Shown piece by piece: positions 1 to 11,436 of a stretch of DNA of 64,000 bases. A program made the translations under genes and the position numbers. Under the pieces are notes generated by a model, which saw only the letters and a program-made list of their open reading frames with translations, was not told where the DNA came from and searched no databases. The stretch is from Janthinobacterium sp. 67 (lineage in GTDB: Bacteria; Pseudomonadota; Gammaproteobacteria; Burkholderiales; Burkholderiaceae_D), in NCBI RefSeq assembly GCF_002797895.1, contig NZ_PGES01000001.1, forward strand, positions 744,001 through 808,000, in the 5' to 3' direction. The stretch's first letter is position 1; every line of letters starts with the position of its first letter.

Positions 1-590
1 AGGTTGGCGCCGCCGCTTTCCATGGTGGCTTGCTGCACCACGGGATTGGTCAGCATGAAGTTCGACGGCGCCAGCATGTCGAGCCACTGGCGCACGGTGA
101 ACGTGACGACGTCCTCGTGGTGCGGCGCGACGCCGCGCACGCCCGTGGTGGCGCGGTGCCACCATTGCTGCTGCAGCAAAAATCCCTGGTAGACGAGGTT
201 GTACGGCCAGCGCCGCCAGGCCGGGTCGTCGAAGCGCCGGTCCTGCGGCAGCGGCGCGATGCACGGCGTTTCCGAAGCCGCACCGGGCAGCGCCGATTGC
301 AGGGCATATTGCTGCCAGCGGCCGATCTTCTTCCACGCTTCCTGCAGCAGCGCCTGCTGCTTCGACGGCGCCAGCGCCAGGTGGCTGAGCCAGTCGGCAT
401 AGGCGTTGCCCAGCGCGGCAGGCGAAATGCCGCCCGTAAACTTGCCCAGCCAGGCGTTCAGCAGCAAGTCCAGGGTGGCGCCTTCGGGCGCGCTTTCCGG
501 ATAGCCGGGCGCGGGCACCCCTTGCCAGGCGCTGCCCAGGCGCTCATGCTCCACTGTCTGCTGCGCATCGCTCGGCTGCGTCTTGCTCAT
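1..590 (-). CDS. phaC: Poly(3-hydroxyalkanoate) synthase, N-terminal part (cut by window edge)
   Basis: The first 196 residues are visible; the C-terminus lies beyond position 1. The start ATG at 588-590 (MSKTQPSDAQ) follows a GGGAG Shine-Dalgarno; an ATG 18 bases further upstream runs at once into a stop. From about residue 100 the protein matches the N-terminal domain of PHA polymerases: DPAWRRWPYNLVYQGFLL, then WWHRATTGVRG and FTVRQWLDMLAPSNFMLTNP, the stretch just before the alpha/beta-hydrolase core. Class I synthases polymerise 3-hydroxyacyl-CoA into polyester on carbon-storage granules. The catalytic Cys-Asp-His residues are outside the window, so activity cannot be judged here. The gene follows the hybrid kinase with a 63-base gap on the same strand and may have its own promoter in that gap. 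Confidence 0.88.
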   Translation of the reverse strand, partial: MSKTQPSDAQQTVEHERLGSAWQGVPAPGYPESAPEGATLDLLLNAWLGKFTGGISPAALGNAYADWLSHLALAPSKQQALLQEAWKKIGRWQQYALQSALPGAASETPCIAPLPQDRRFDDPAWRRWPYNLVYQGFLLQQQWWHRATTGVRGVAPHHEDVVTFTVRQWLDMLAPSNFMLTNPVVQQATMESGGAN

Positions 591-643
591 CCGGTGCTCC
601 CTGTCATTTTTTTACAGGATAGCAAGAGCTTGTTCAAAAAATT

Positions 644-653
644 ATGATCTACA

Positions 654-657
<4 letters not shown>
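644..657 (-). promoter_or_regulatory. FNR/Anr-like box upstream of phaC
   Basis: On the minus strand this reads TTGATGTAGATCAT, 9 of 10 fixed bases of the FNR/Anr/Dnr palindrome TTGAT-N4-ATCAA. Its centre is about 60 bases before the phaC start, a plausible activator position, but it also overlaps the last codons of the upstream kinase gene. It is inferred from consensus only. Confidence 0.35.
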
Positions 658-4150
<3,493 letters not shown>

Positions 4151-4154
<4 letters not shown>

Positions 4155-5293
4155 GCTTCGCTCAATACAGTCACGGTCATCGTCTGGTTGTGCAGCTGGC
4201 ATGCGCCATGCGGTTGCGTGATGCCGATTTCTCCGTTCGAGTAAAAACCGGCGATGCAGGGCGCGCCGGCCAGCAGGTCGGCCACGGCTTCGACCTCTTC
4301 CTCGACCCGGTCGCCCATTACCAGCTTGCGGCCCACGCAGCTGACCAGCAATGCCAGCTGGTCGCCCGCCGCATCGGCGTGGGGTTCGACGCCGCGCGCG
4401 GCCGTCTCGGCCCCGTCGATCAGCCGGTTGGTACTGGAGTGCATGAGTTTCAGGTAGCCGTCGGCGAGGATGTCGCCGGCCAGGGTCAGCGAACCCTGTT
4501 CCTCATCGACGGCGAGGATGGTGCGGAAGACATTGCTTTTTTCATGTGCGGCCGTGAGCATTTCAAACGGGAACAGCAGGCCCGAGCCGGGCAGGTCGCG
4601 CGCATGGTCGCCCAGGTACAGCTTGTAGATGTCGAGCGCCCGCGCGCCGTCGAGGCCATACAGCACGTTGCCGACGCTGCGCGTCACCTTGCGCGCGGGG
4701 CCGAACGCTTCCCAGCCCGCATGGCTGCCGTAGCCGAGGCGGATATGTTCGCCGTACAGGCCGATGGCGACGATGGTGTTGTCGGTCGCGCCGCGCGCAC
4801 CGAGGGTCCACGTCTGGCGAAAGGCGCCGCCGTCCGCCGCCAGGCCGCCGGAGACCGTCACGCCCGGCGGCAGGTTCGCCTGCAGGCCGGCGATCAGGGC
4901 GCTGCCGTTGATGGCCACGCCCGTGCCCAGCATGAAGACAGCCGCCAGGCCGTCCTGCGGCAGGGCCTGCGCCAGGCGCTCGCCCGCGTCGCGCGAGTCG
5001 GCCATGTCGCAGATGATGGCGTCGGCAATGGCCACCGTGGTGTGCTCGAAGGCGATGGCCGTGACGACGCAGCTGTCGTCGTAGACGCGCTTGCCGGCGA
5101 TCTCGCCCGCCGTGGAGCAGCCGGCGATGACGGCGCCGGGCAGCTGGCGGCGCAGCGCCGCGCTCAGTTCAGGCGCGGCAAAATAGGCGCAGGCGCCGAA
5201 GACCAGCACCAGCTCGGGCGCCATGGCGGCCAGCGGCGCCAGTGCCGCGTCGAAGTCGGCATAGCCGTTCAGGATCAGTTGTCGTACGCGCAT
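4151..5293 (-). CDS. FIST domain ligand-sensing protein
   Basis: 380 residues starting MRVRQLILNG, with GGAG upstream of the ATG. The N-terminal half carries the FIST_N pattern (LVLVFGACAYF, VIAGCSTAGEIAG, and later GGLAADGG), and the C-terminal half has FIST_C features ending in a cysteine/glycine-rich GFYSNGEIG. FIST domains are predicted intracellular small-ligand sensors usually attached to or encoded beside histidine kinases or chemotaxis proteins. Here the protein is free-standing but overlaps the HD-GYP gene upstream by 19 bases and the hybrid kinase downstream by 4 bases, so all three are probably made together. The natural ligand is not evident. Confidence 0.85.
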
Positions 5294-6366
5294 GGCAGGC
5301 TCCTCGCCGAGAGTGGGTGGGCGTCGTGCTGGACGGGATCGGGCAGGCTGTCGCGGATGGCGAGCACCTCGTCCCAGGCGCCCAGGAAGGCATCGATGCA
5401 CCGCGGGCAGAAATGGCTGCCCCGGTTCTGTTCCAGGTACTGGCGCGCCTGCGCCAGGGGCCAGGCCGGCTTGTACGGGCGCTCCGAACTGAGGGCGTCG
5501 AAGACGTCGGCCACGGCGACGATGCGCGCCGACAGCGGTATCTGTTCGCCCGCCAGCCCGTCCGGATAGCCGCTGCCGTCATATTTTTCGTGGTGGCCGC
5601 AGGCGATTTCCTCGGCCAGCCGGATCAGCGGCGAGTCGCTGCCGGCCAGGATGTGGCCGCCGATCTTCGCATGCTGGCGCATGATGGCCATTTCATCGGG
5701 GTCCAGCCGCCCCGGCTTGAGCAGGATATGGTCGGGCGTGGCCAGCTTGCCCACGTCGTGCATGGGGGCCGCCTTGAGCAGCAGGTCCTGCCATGGCGCA
5801 TCCATGCCCAGGTTCCTGGCGATCAGGGCCGAGTAGCGGGCCATGCGCATGATGTGGGAGCCCGTTTCGGGATCGCGGAATTCGGCCGCCCGCGCCAGGC
5901 GCGTGACCAGCTCCATCTCCCGGGCCGTGACGTTGGCGATGGCCTGGGCCACTTCGTGTTCGAGCAGCTTGGCGCGGTCGGCCAGCATGGTTTGCGCCGC
6001 GCGCAGGGCCAGCAGGTTGCGTACGCGCAGGCTGAACTCGATGGTGTCGACGGGCTTGGTGAGAAACTCGGTGACGCCCAGCGAAAAGGCCTGTTTGCGC
6101 ACGGCGCGGTCGTTCTCGGTCGTCACCATGATGATGGGGATGTCGGCCATGCCGCCCATCTTGCGGAAAATGCCGAGGAACTCGTTGCCCGACAGGCTGG
6201 GCATCCGGTAGTCGAGCAAGACGAGGTCCGGCACGTGCGATGCGCACCAGTACAGCGCATCGACGGGATCGCTCATGCAGACCGTCTCGATGCTGCTGGC
6301 CTTGCTCACCAGGGTCGCCAGCAGGCTCAGGTTGGTGTCGTTGTCATCGACGATCAAGATGCTCAT
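5275..6366 (-). CDS. Response regulator with HD-GYP cyclic-di-GMP phosphodiesterase domain
   Basis: 363 residues, RpfG-like. An N-terminal receiver (VDDND, phospho-Asp52 in LLDYRMPSLSG, Lys in FLTKPVD) is joined by a helical linker (about 115-155) to an HD-GYP domain. The metal-binding HD is His203-Asp204 in PMHDVGKL, followed by HAKIGGHIL, GHHEKYDGSGYPDG (GYP at 266-268) and VADVFDALSS. All signature residues are present, so c-di-GMP hydrolysis is expected. The ATG follows GGAGG. It shares an operon with a diguanylate cyclase (6983-7885), which puts synthesis and breakdown of c-di-GMP in one transcript. The kinase at 654-4154 is a likely phosphodonor. Confidence 0.93.
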   Translation of the reverse strand: MSILIVDDNDTNLSLLATLVSKASSIETVCMSDPVDALYWCASHVPDLVLLDYRMPSLSGNEFLGIFRKMGGMADIPIIMVTTENDRAVRKQAFSLGVTEFLTKPVDTIEFSLRVRNLLALRAAQTMLADRAKLLEHEVAQAIANVTAREMELVTRLARAAEFRDPETGSHIMRMARYSALIARNLGMDAPWQDLLLKAAPMHDVGKLATPDHILLKPGRLDPDEMAIMRQHAKIGGHILAGSDSPLIRLAEEIACGHHEKYDGSGYPDGLAGEQIPLSARIVAVADVFDALSSERPYKPAWPLAQARQYLEQNRGSHFCPRCIDAFLGAWDEVLAIRDSLPDPVQHDAHPLSARSLPCAYDN

Positions 6367-6418
6367 GGTGCCTCCGGCGGGTGGCGGTCAGGTGTGGAAC
6401 GGGATGGCAAGGGCGGGC

Positions 6419-6922
6419 TCAGGCGGCCAGCTTGCCCGTGGCGTGCATGCCCAGGCCCGTCAGCAGGCTGTCCATGTCGAGCACGATCAGCATGCGCTCG
6501 TCGAGGGCGCCGATGGCCGTCACGTGACCAGACATGGCCGAGCCGTGCAGCTGCTGCGGCGGCTTGATCTGTGCCGGCGCCAGCGGCACCACGTCGGCCA
6601 CGCGGTCGACCACGATGCCGGTGGCGCCGTGCGCGAAGACGAGGATGATCACCACCGTCGAGGCGTCGTATGCGGGTGCGGCCTGGCCCAGCGCGATGCG
6701 CAGGTCGACCAGCGGCACGATGCTGCCGCGCAGGTGGATGAAACCCTTGAGGAAGGCGGGCGCATTGGCGATGCGGGTGACGGCGCCGTAGCCGCGGATT
6801 TCCTGCACCAGGCCGATGTCGACCGCGTATTCTTCCCTGCTGAGTCCAAAGACGAGCAATTCCCGCGCGCCCGCTTGCGCCGGTTGGCCCGCTGCCGCGG
6901 CATGTGTCGTGGTGGTTTCCAT
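6419..6922 (-). CDS. CheW-like chemotaxis coupling protein
   Basis: 167 residues, the usual CheW size, with a 20-residue Ala/Thr/Gln-rich N-terminal tail. The CheW fold is recognised from LLVFGLSREEYAVDI, VQEIRGYGAVTRI, NAPAFLKGFIHLRGSIVPLVDLR and VVDRVADVVPL. CheW links chemoreceptors to CheA, but no cheA or receptor gene is adjacent. Its partners here are c-di-GMP enzymes and a hybrid kinase, so it could serve a chemosensory-type assembly encoded elsewhere. The start has a good AGGAG site 7 bases upstream. Confidence 0.88.
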   Translation of the reverse strand: METTTTHAAAAGQPAQAGARELLVFGLSREEYAVDIGLVQEIRGYGAVTRIANAPAFLKGFIHLRGSIVPLVDLRIALGQAAPAYDASTVVIILVFAHGATGIVVDRVADVVPLAPAQIKPPQQLHGSAMSGHVTAIGALDERMLIVLDMDSLLTGLGMHATGKLAA

Positions 6923-6982
6923 GTGCTTGCTCCTGTCAGGTGCTGCGTGTTGGATGAAACTGCGAGGGTGGCCGGGCGGCGT

Positions 6983-7885
6983 TCAAGCCTGCTCGACGCG
7001 GTTGCGGCCATTCTTTTTGGCCTGGTACAGGGCGGCGTCGGCTTGCGTGAAGCCGGTTTTCCAGTCGCCGTCCGCAGGCAGCGGCGCCAGGCCGATGCTG
7101 ATCGTCGCCGCGATGGAGGCGTGCTCGACGTCGACCTGCGCCGCGGCCACGGCAAGGCGGATGCGCTCGGCCACCTGGCGCGCCTTGGCCAGGTCCGTAT
7201 GGGGGAACAGCAAGCCGAATTCCTCGCCGCCCACGCGGCCGACGACATCGGCCGCCCGTGCCTGGGCGAGGATGATGGCGGCGATGGCTTGCAGTACGGC
7301 GTCGCCGGCCGCGTGGCCATGCTGGTCATTGACCCGCTTGAAGAAATCGATGTCGGCGATGCCGATGGTCATCGGGTGGCCCGAGCGCTTCGCGCGCGCC
7401 GCCGTGCGCACGGCGTCGATTTCGAAGGCGCGGCGGTTCGGCAACTGGGTCAGGGGATCGCTCAGGGCGATGCGCTGCAGCTGCTGCCAGCGGGCCGCGT
7501 TCTGCTGTTCCAGGGCCAGCTCGTGGCGCTGGTCGATGAAAAAGGCACCCATGAAGTTTTCGTCGTCCAGGGTACCCAGATCCATGGCCTTGAGCACGAT
7601 GGGCAGTATCGTGCCATCGCGGTGGCGTATGGCGAAATGGCGCTTGTGGCCCAGCACCCGGGACTTTTTTTGGCCGGCCAGGTAGGCGCCGATCTGTGCG
7701 CCATGCTGCTCGCGCACGGCGTCGGGCAGCAGCGCTTCGATCTGCTGGCCCGACAGACTGCCCGCGGCATAGCCGCTCAGCGCATACATGGCGTCGTTCG
7801 CATAGCGGATGCGCGAGCCCGCATCGATGATGACGGCCGCGTCGTCGGCCGCGTCGAGCAGGCGCAAGGCCAGGATTTTGTTCAT
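6983..7885 (-). CDS. PAS-GGDEF diguanylate cyclase
   Basis: 300 residues. A PAS domain (about 10-125; IRYANDAMYALSGY) precedes a GGDEF domain (about 135-298) with the start motif DPLTQLPNRRAF, the substrate region DIDFFKRVND and an active-site GGEEF at 219-223. RAAD at 210-213, five residues before GGEEF, fits the RxxD inhibitory site, so product feedback is expected. It makes cyclic di-GMP from two GTP. The ATG at 7883-7885 was preferred because a GGGGA ribosome-binding site precedes it; upstream in-frame codons lie in AT-rich promoter sequence. It is the first gene of the minus-strand signalling operon. Confidence 0.93.
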   Translation of the reverse strand: MNKILALRLLDAADDAAVIIDAGSRIRYANDAMYALSGYAAGSLSGQQIEALLPDAVREQHGAQIGAYLAGQKKSRVLGHKRHFAIRHRDGTILPIVLKAMDLGTLDDENFMGAFFIDQRHELALEQQNAARWQQLQRIALSDPLTQLPNRRAFEIDAVRTAARAKRSGHPMTIGIADIDFFKRVNDQHGHAAGDAVLQAIAAIILAQARAADVVGRVGGEEFGLLFPHTDLAKARQVAERIRLAVAAAQVDVEHASIAATISIGLAPLPADGDWKTGFTQADAALYQAKKNGRNRVEQA

Positions 7886-7958
7886 GTGCTTGTCCCCTAT
7901 AACGAAGGCGGAGATACCGGGCTGCCGAGGGCATTGCCTTGCGTTCTCCTTTGGACTC

Positions 7959-7986
7959 ATCATACACCAAATAAAAATGATTTCAA
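7959..7986 (-). promoter_or_regulatory. Sigma70-type promoter for the c-di-GMP signalling operon
   Basis: On the minus strand TTGAAA (7981-7986) and TATGAT (7959-7964) are 16 bases apart, 5/6 matches at each hexamer. The transcript would carry a leader of about 65 bases before the diguanylate cyclase. Confidence 0.6.
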
Positions 7987-8226
7987 CGATTATTGTGATT
8001 ATCATGATTTTATTTTGATTTTTGAGATGGCGTGCTCAGGACGCGCAAAGCGGGAAGCCTGTTGTTTTCCCCTGTTCTCCTTTGGACGCCGCGTTTTTTT
8101 TCTCCATTTCGCGTGTCGCAAAAAAAGAAAAATGATTTTTCCGTGAATTTATTTATTGTATTTGGTAAATTTATGTAGCAAAATGCACTGAGGCAATACC
8201 CATAACGGTCGATAGAGGAGATGGCC
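7987..8226. other. AT-rich intergenic stretch
   Basis: This low-GC gap between the divergent diguanylate cyclase and the small ORF at 8227 holds runs of A and T (for example around 8095-8175). No hairpin with a T-tract, no RNA gene and no convincing plus-strand promoter could be identified. Confidence 0.4.
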
Positions 8227-8475
8227 ATGCATACGAAGATGTCGGCAAGGAACAGCGTAGAGGCGGGCAAGGGAGATCCATGCTGGCCGGGCGCGGACAT
8301 CGGCCATACGTCCGCGCGGCGCCTGAAAACGGTCGGCTACCTGACCCTGCTGCTGGCCGTGGTGCCGGCGGCAAGCTGCGTCGCCACGGGACGCGCCGGC
8401 GTGCCGGTGCCGTTTACCGCCATGTGCGGCGTCGTGTCGTGCGTGGCGCCGCCGGACAGCGGCCTCGGCAGGTAG
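8227..8475 (+). CDS. Small hypothetical protein, possible membrane or lipoprotein
   Basis: 82 residues if translation starts at 8227, seven bases after AGAGGAG; the ATG at 8221 is too close to that site. A basic stretch (SARRLKTVGY) precedes a hydrophobic segment LTLLLAVVPAASC ending in a cysteine, loosely like a lipobox but with Ala rather than Leu at -3. No family was recognised. The ORF ends seven bases before the convergent DUF445 gene. The ribosome-binding site and hydrophobic core argue for a real gene; small size and lack of homology argue against certainty. Confidence 0.4.
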   Translation: MHTKMSARNSVEAGKGDPCWPGADIGHTSARRLKTVGYLTLLLAVVPAASCVATGRAGVPVPFTAMCGVVSCVAPPDSGLGR

Positions 8476-8481
8476 GCGTTC

Positions 8482-9768
8482 TTACCAGGCCTGGCTGACG
8501 GCGTAAATGAGCAGACCGGCCAGGCCGCCCACGACGGTGCCGTTGATGCGGATGAATTGCAGGTCGCGTCCGATGGCCAGTTCGATGCGTTCGCTCATTT
8601 CCTCCTTGCTCCACAGGTCCAGGCGGGCGGCGATGAAGGCGCCCACTTCGCCCCGGTAGCGGCGCACCAGCGATCCGCTGCCGGCGACGATGGCGCCGTT
8701 CAGCCATGCACGTGCATGGTCGTCCTTGCCCAGAACCTGGCCCGTGTTGCGCGCCACGCTGGCGATGGCTTGCGCCAGCACGGGCCGGTCCGCGTGCAGG
8801 TCGGCCAGCACGCGCGCGCTGATATGCTTCCACAGGTCGCCCAGCATCGCTTGCACCGTATCGCTGGCGATCAGCTGCAACTGGTAGCGGCGCACCGTGT
8901 CCTGCCACTGCGGGTCGGCCTTCAGGTGCAGCGCGCTGTCGGCGATCCAGCCGGCGATGCGCTGGCGCAGCGGGTGCCCGGGATCGAGGCGCACGGCGAG
9001 GGCGAATTTTTGCAGCGAGGCGATCATGCGCGGCTCGTACGCTTTCACGGCTTTTTTGACCAGCGCGTTCTCGATCTGGAAGGCGCCCAGGACGAAGTCG
9101 CCGATGGCCGCGTGGTGCGCCTCGTCATCGAGGTAGGCGGCGCCGCGGTCGAGCAGAAAATCCAGCAACTGCTGCGGCTTGTCGTCGGCGATCAGCGCGT
9201 CGATGCAGTCGGCCGCCACGTCCGACAGGTTCAATTGTCCAAGATAGCTGCTGGCCTGCCGGCGCAGCAGGTCTCCCAGTTTGTCGTGGTCGGCCATGGC
9301 CAGCAGCTGTTTCGCCACGCCGGCGCTGGCCATGCCCAGCTGCCGCGCGTGCGCCTCGTCGGCCAGCCAGGCGCCCAGGCGCGCGGCGGGATCGGCTTGC
9401 GCGATGCGCTCGGCGATGCCTTGCTCGGTAATGAAATGGTTTTCCACGAAGGCGCCCAGGCTGCGGCCGATGTCGGCCTTGCTGTTCGGGATGATGGCCG
9501 TATGCCACAAGGGGATGCCGAGCGGGTGGCGGAACAGGGCGACGACGGCGAACCAGTCGGCGATCGCCCCCACCATGGACGCTTCGGCGAACGCTTCCAC
9601 ATAGCCCCAGGCCGGGTGGCCGCCGCGCTGCGAGCGGGCCACGGCAAACACCAGCGCGGCGAGCAGCAGCAAGCCGGCGGCCAGCCACTGCATGCTGCGC
9701 AGGCGCGCGCGCTTGAGCTGGTCCGTGCTGTGGTCCAGCTGTTTGATGAGGTCGGGGGAGCGTTGCAT
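8482..9768 (-). CDS. DUF445 family membrane protein
   Basis: 428 residues starting MQRSPDLIKQL. An N-terminal hydrophobic helix (WLAAGLLLLAALVFAVA) is followed by the typical DUF445 segment VGAIADWFAVVALFRHPLG and IPNSKADIGRSLGAFVENHF, a long helical repeat-like body, and a C-terminal hydrophobic helix (VVGGLAGLLIYAV). The family is widespread in bacteria; its biochemical role is not established. An ATG 33 bases upstream (9801) is an alternative start. It lies 59 bases downstream of the permease on the same strand and may be cotranscribed. Confidence 0.85.
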   Translation of the reverse strand: MQRSPDLIKQLDHSTDQLKRARLRSMQWLAAGLLLLAALVFAVARSQRGGHPAWGYVEAFAEASMVGAIADWFAVVALFRHPLGIPLWHTAIIPNSKADIGRSLGAFVENHFITEQGIAERIAQADPAARLGAWLADEAHARQLGMASAGVAKQLLAMADHDKLGDLLRRQASSYLGQLNLSDVAADCIDALIADDKPQQLLDFLLDRGAAYLDDEAHHAAIGDFVLGAFQIENALVKKAVKAYEPRMIASLQKFALAVRLDPGHPLRQRIAGWIADSALHLKADPQWQDTVRRYQLQLIASDTVQAMLGDLWKHISARVLADLHADRPVLAQAIASVARNTGQVLGKDDHARAWLNGAIVAGSGSLVRRYRGEVGAFIAARLDLWSKEEMSERIELAIGRDLQFIRINGTVVGGLAGLLIYAVSQAW

Positions 9769-9827
9769 CGATGGCGGCCTGCAGGGTTGCGAGACCGCCA
9801 TCTTACTGCGATGGCGCAGCGGGAGGA

Positions 9828-11225
9828 TTACTGTTGCGGATGCAGCAGCGAACGGCGGCGCGCGTAGCCGAAGTAGATGACCAGGCCGATCACGAGCCAG
9901 ATGGAAAAGGCCATCCAGGTCACCCAGCTGAGGAAGCTCATCAGGCCCACGCACAGGATCACGGCCAGCGCCGGCACGTACGGCACGCCGGGGCAGCGGA
10001 AGGCGCGCGGCAGATCGGGACGGCGCTTGCGCAGCACCACGACGGCGACGGAGACCATGGTGAAGGCGGCCAAGGTGCCGATGTTGATCAGCTCAGCGAG
10101 GATGTTGAGCGGGATCGTGGCGGCGATCAGGCCGAACACGATGCCGACCAGCCAGGTGGCGAAGAACGGCGTGTGGAAGCGCGGGTGCACGGTCGACAGG
10201 CGCTTGGGCAGCAGGCCGTCGCGCGACATGGCGAAGATGATGCGCGTCTGGCCGAAGGCCATCACGAGGATCACGGTGGTCATGCCGAGGATGGCGCCCA
10301 GGTCGACGAAGCCGGCGATCCAGTTTTCGCCCGCATATTGCAGGGCCAGCGAGACGGGATGGTCGACGCCGAGGAATTTTTGATACGGCACGATGCCCGT
10401 CATGATGGCCGACACGACGACGTACAGCACGGCGCACACGGCCAGCGAACCGATGATGCCGATCGGCAGGTCGCGCGACGGCTTCTTGACTTCCTCGGCG
10501 GCCGAGGTGACGGCGTCGAAGCCGATGAAGGCGAAGAAGACGAGGGCGGCGGCGCTCAGCATGCCGTGGTAGCCGAACGGCATGTAGGGCTGCCAGTTGG
10601 CGGGCTGCACGTGGCGCGCGCCGAAGATGATGAACAGCAGCACCACGCCCACCTTGATGGCGACCATGATGTTGTTCAGGCGCGCCGATTCGCGCACGCC
10701 CCAGCCCAGCATGGCCGTCAGCAGCAGCATGATGACGAGGGCGGGCAGGTTGATGAAGGTCGTCACGCCGGGCAGCGCGCCCGGCGCGGCCGTCAGGGCC
10801 ACGGGCAGGGTGATGCCGAAGCCCGACAGCAGCGACTGGAAGTAGCCGGACCAGCCGACGGAGACGGCGGCCGCGGCCAGGCCGTACTCGAGCAGCAAGT
10901 CCCAGCCTATCATCCAGGCGGCCAGCTCGCCCAGGGTGGCATAGCTGTAGGTGTAGATGGAGCCGGCGACCGGCACGGTGGAAGCGAATTCCGCATAGCA
11001 CAGGGCGGCGAAGCAGCAGGCGACGGCCGCCACGACGAACGACAGCGACAGGGCGGGGCCGGCCGTCAGCGCACCGGTGCCGGTCAGCACGAAAATGCCC
11101 GTGCCGACGATGGCGCCTATTCCCATGAGGACAAGGTCGAAGGGTCCCAGCACTTTCGCCAGACCTCCCGGTTTCTTGCTGTGGGCAATCATGTCATCCA
11201 AATTCTTGGTTCTAAATAAGCTCAC
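9828..11225 (-). CDS. APC-family amino-acid permease
   Basis: 465 residues with about 12 hydrophobic segments. The start codon is GTG at 11223-11225, supported by AGGAG eight bases upstream. The first helix has the APC signature GIGAIVGTGIFVLTG, followed by AGPALSLSFVVAA, YAEFASTVPVAGSIYTYSYATLGE and FFAFIGFDAVTSAAEEVKKP, the pattern of YfnA/cationic amino-acid transporter-like permeases. It should import an amino acid across the inner membrane by proton- or sodium-coupled transport; the substrate cannot be read from sequence. No neighbouring catabolic genes suggest one. Confidence 0.88.
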   Translation of the reverse strand: MSLFRTKNLDDMIAHSKKPGGLAKVLGPFDLVLMGIGAIVGTGIFVLTGTGALTAGPALSLSFVVAAVACCFAALCYAEFASTVPVAGSIYTYSYATLGELAAWMIGWDLLLEYGLAAAAVSVGWSGYFQSLLSGFGITLPVALTAAPGALPGVTTFINLPALVIMLLLTAMLGWGVRESARLNNIMVAIKVGVVLLFIIFGARHVQPANWQPYMPFGYHGMLSAAALVFFAFIGFDAVTSAAEEVKKPSRDLPIGIIGSLAVCAVLYVVVSAIMTGIVPYQKFLGVDHPVSLALQYAGENWIAGFVDLGAILGMTTVILVMAFGQTRIIFAMSRDGLLPKRLSTVHPRFHTPFFATWLVGIVFGLIAATIPLNILAELINIGTLAAFTMVSVAVVVLRKRRPDLPRAFRCPGVPYVPALAVILCVGLMSFLSWVTWMAFSIWLVIGLVIYFGYARRRSLLHPQQ

Positions 11226-11371
11226 TGTGTCTCCTGTTGGTTTTTGTCATGGCGCCATTGCCGCCTCGTGAGTAGCACGACGCAGCCAGATTCTAGCCCA
11301 CGCACCCTTGATTCCAGAAGGAAAACCGTACAGTGCCGTGCGCGGCAGCCCTGTAAACTTGTCCGGCAGGC

Positions 11372-11402
11372 AAAAAAAAGCCCCGGGATGATGGACCGGG
11401 GC
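11372..11402 (-). terminator. Rho-independent terminator of the aga operon
   Basis: On the minus strand a GCCCCGG/CCGGGGC hairpin with a 9-base loop (11380-11402) is followed by eight T residues (11372-11379). It lies 35 bases after the stop of the MFS transporter, so it ends the long aga transcript before the permease gene. Confidence 0.85.
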
Positions 11403-11436
11403 CGTAAAGGAGACTGCTACAGTTGGTTACTCTGGC

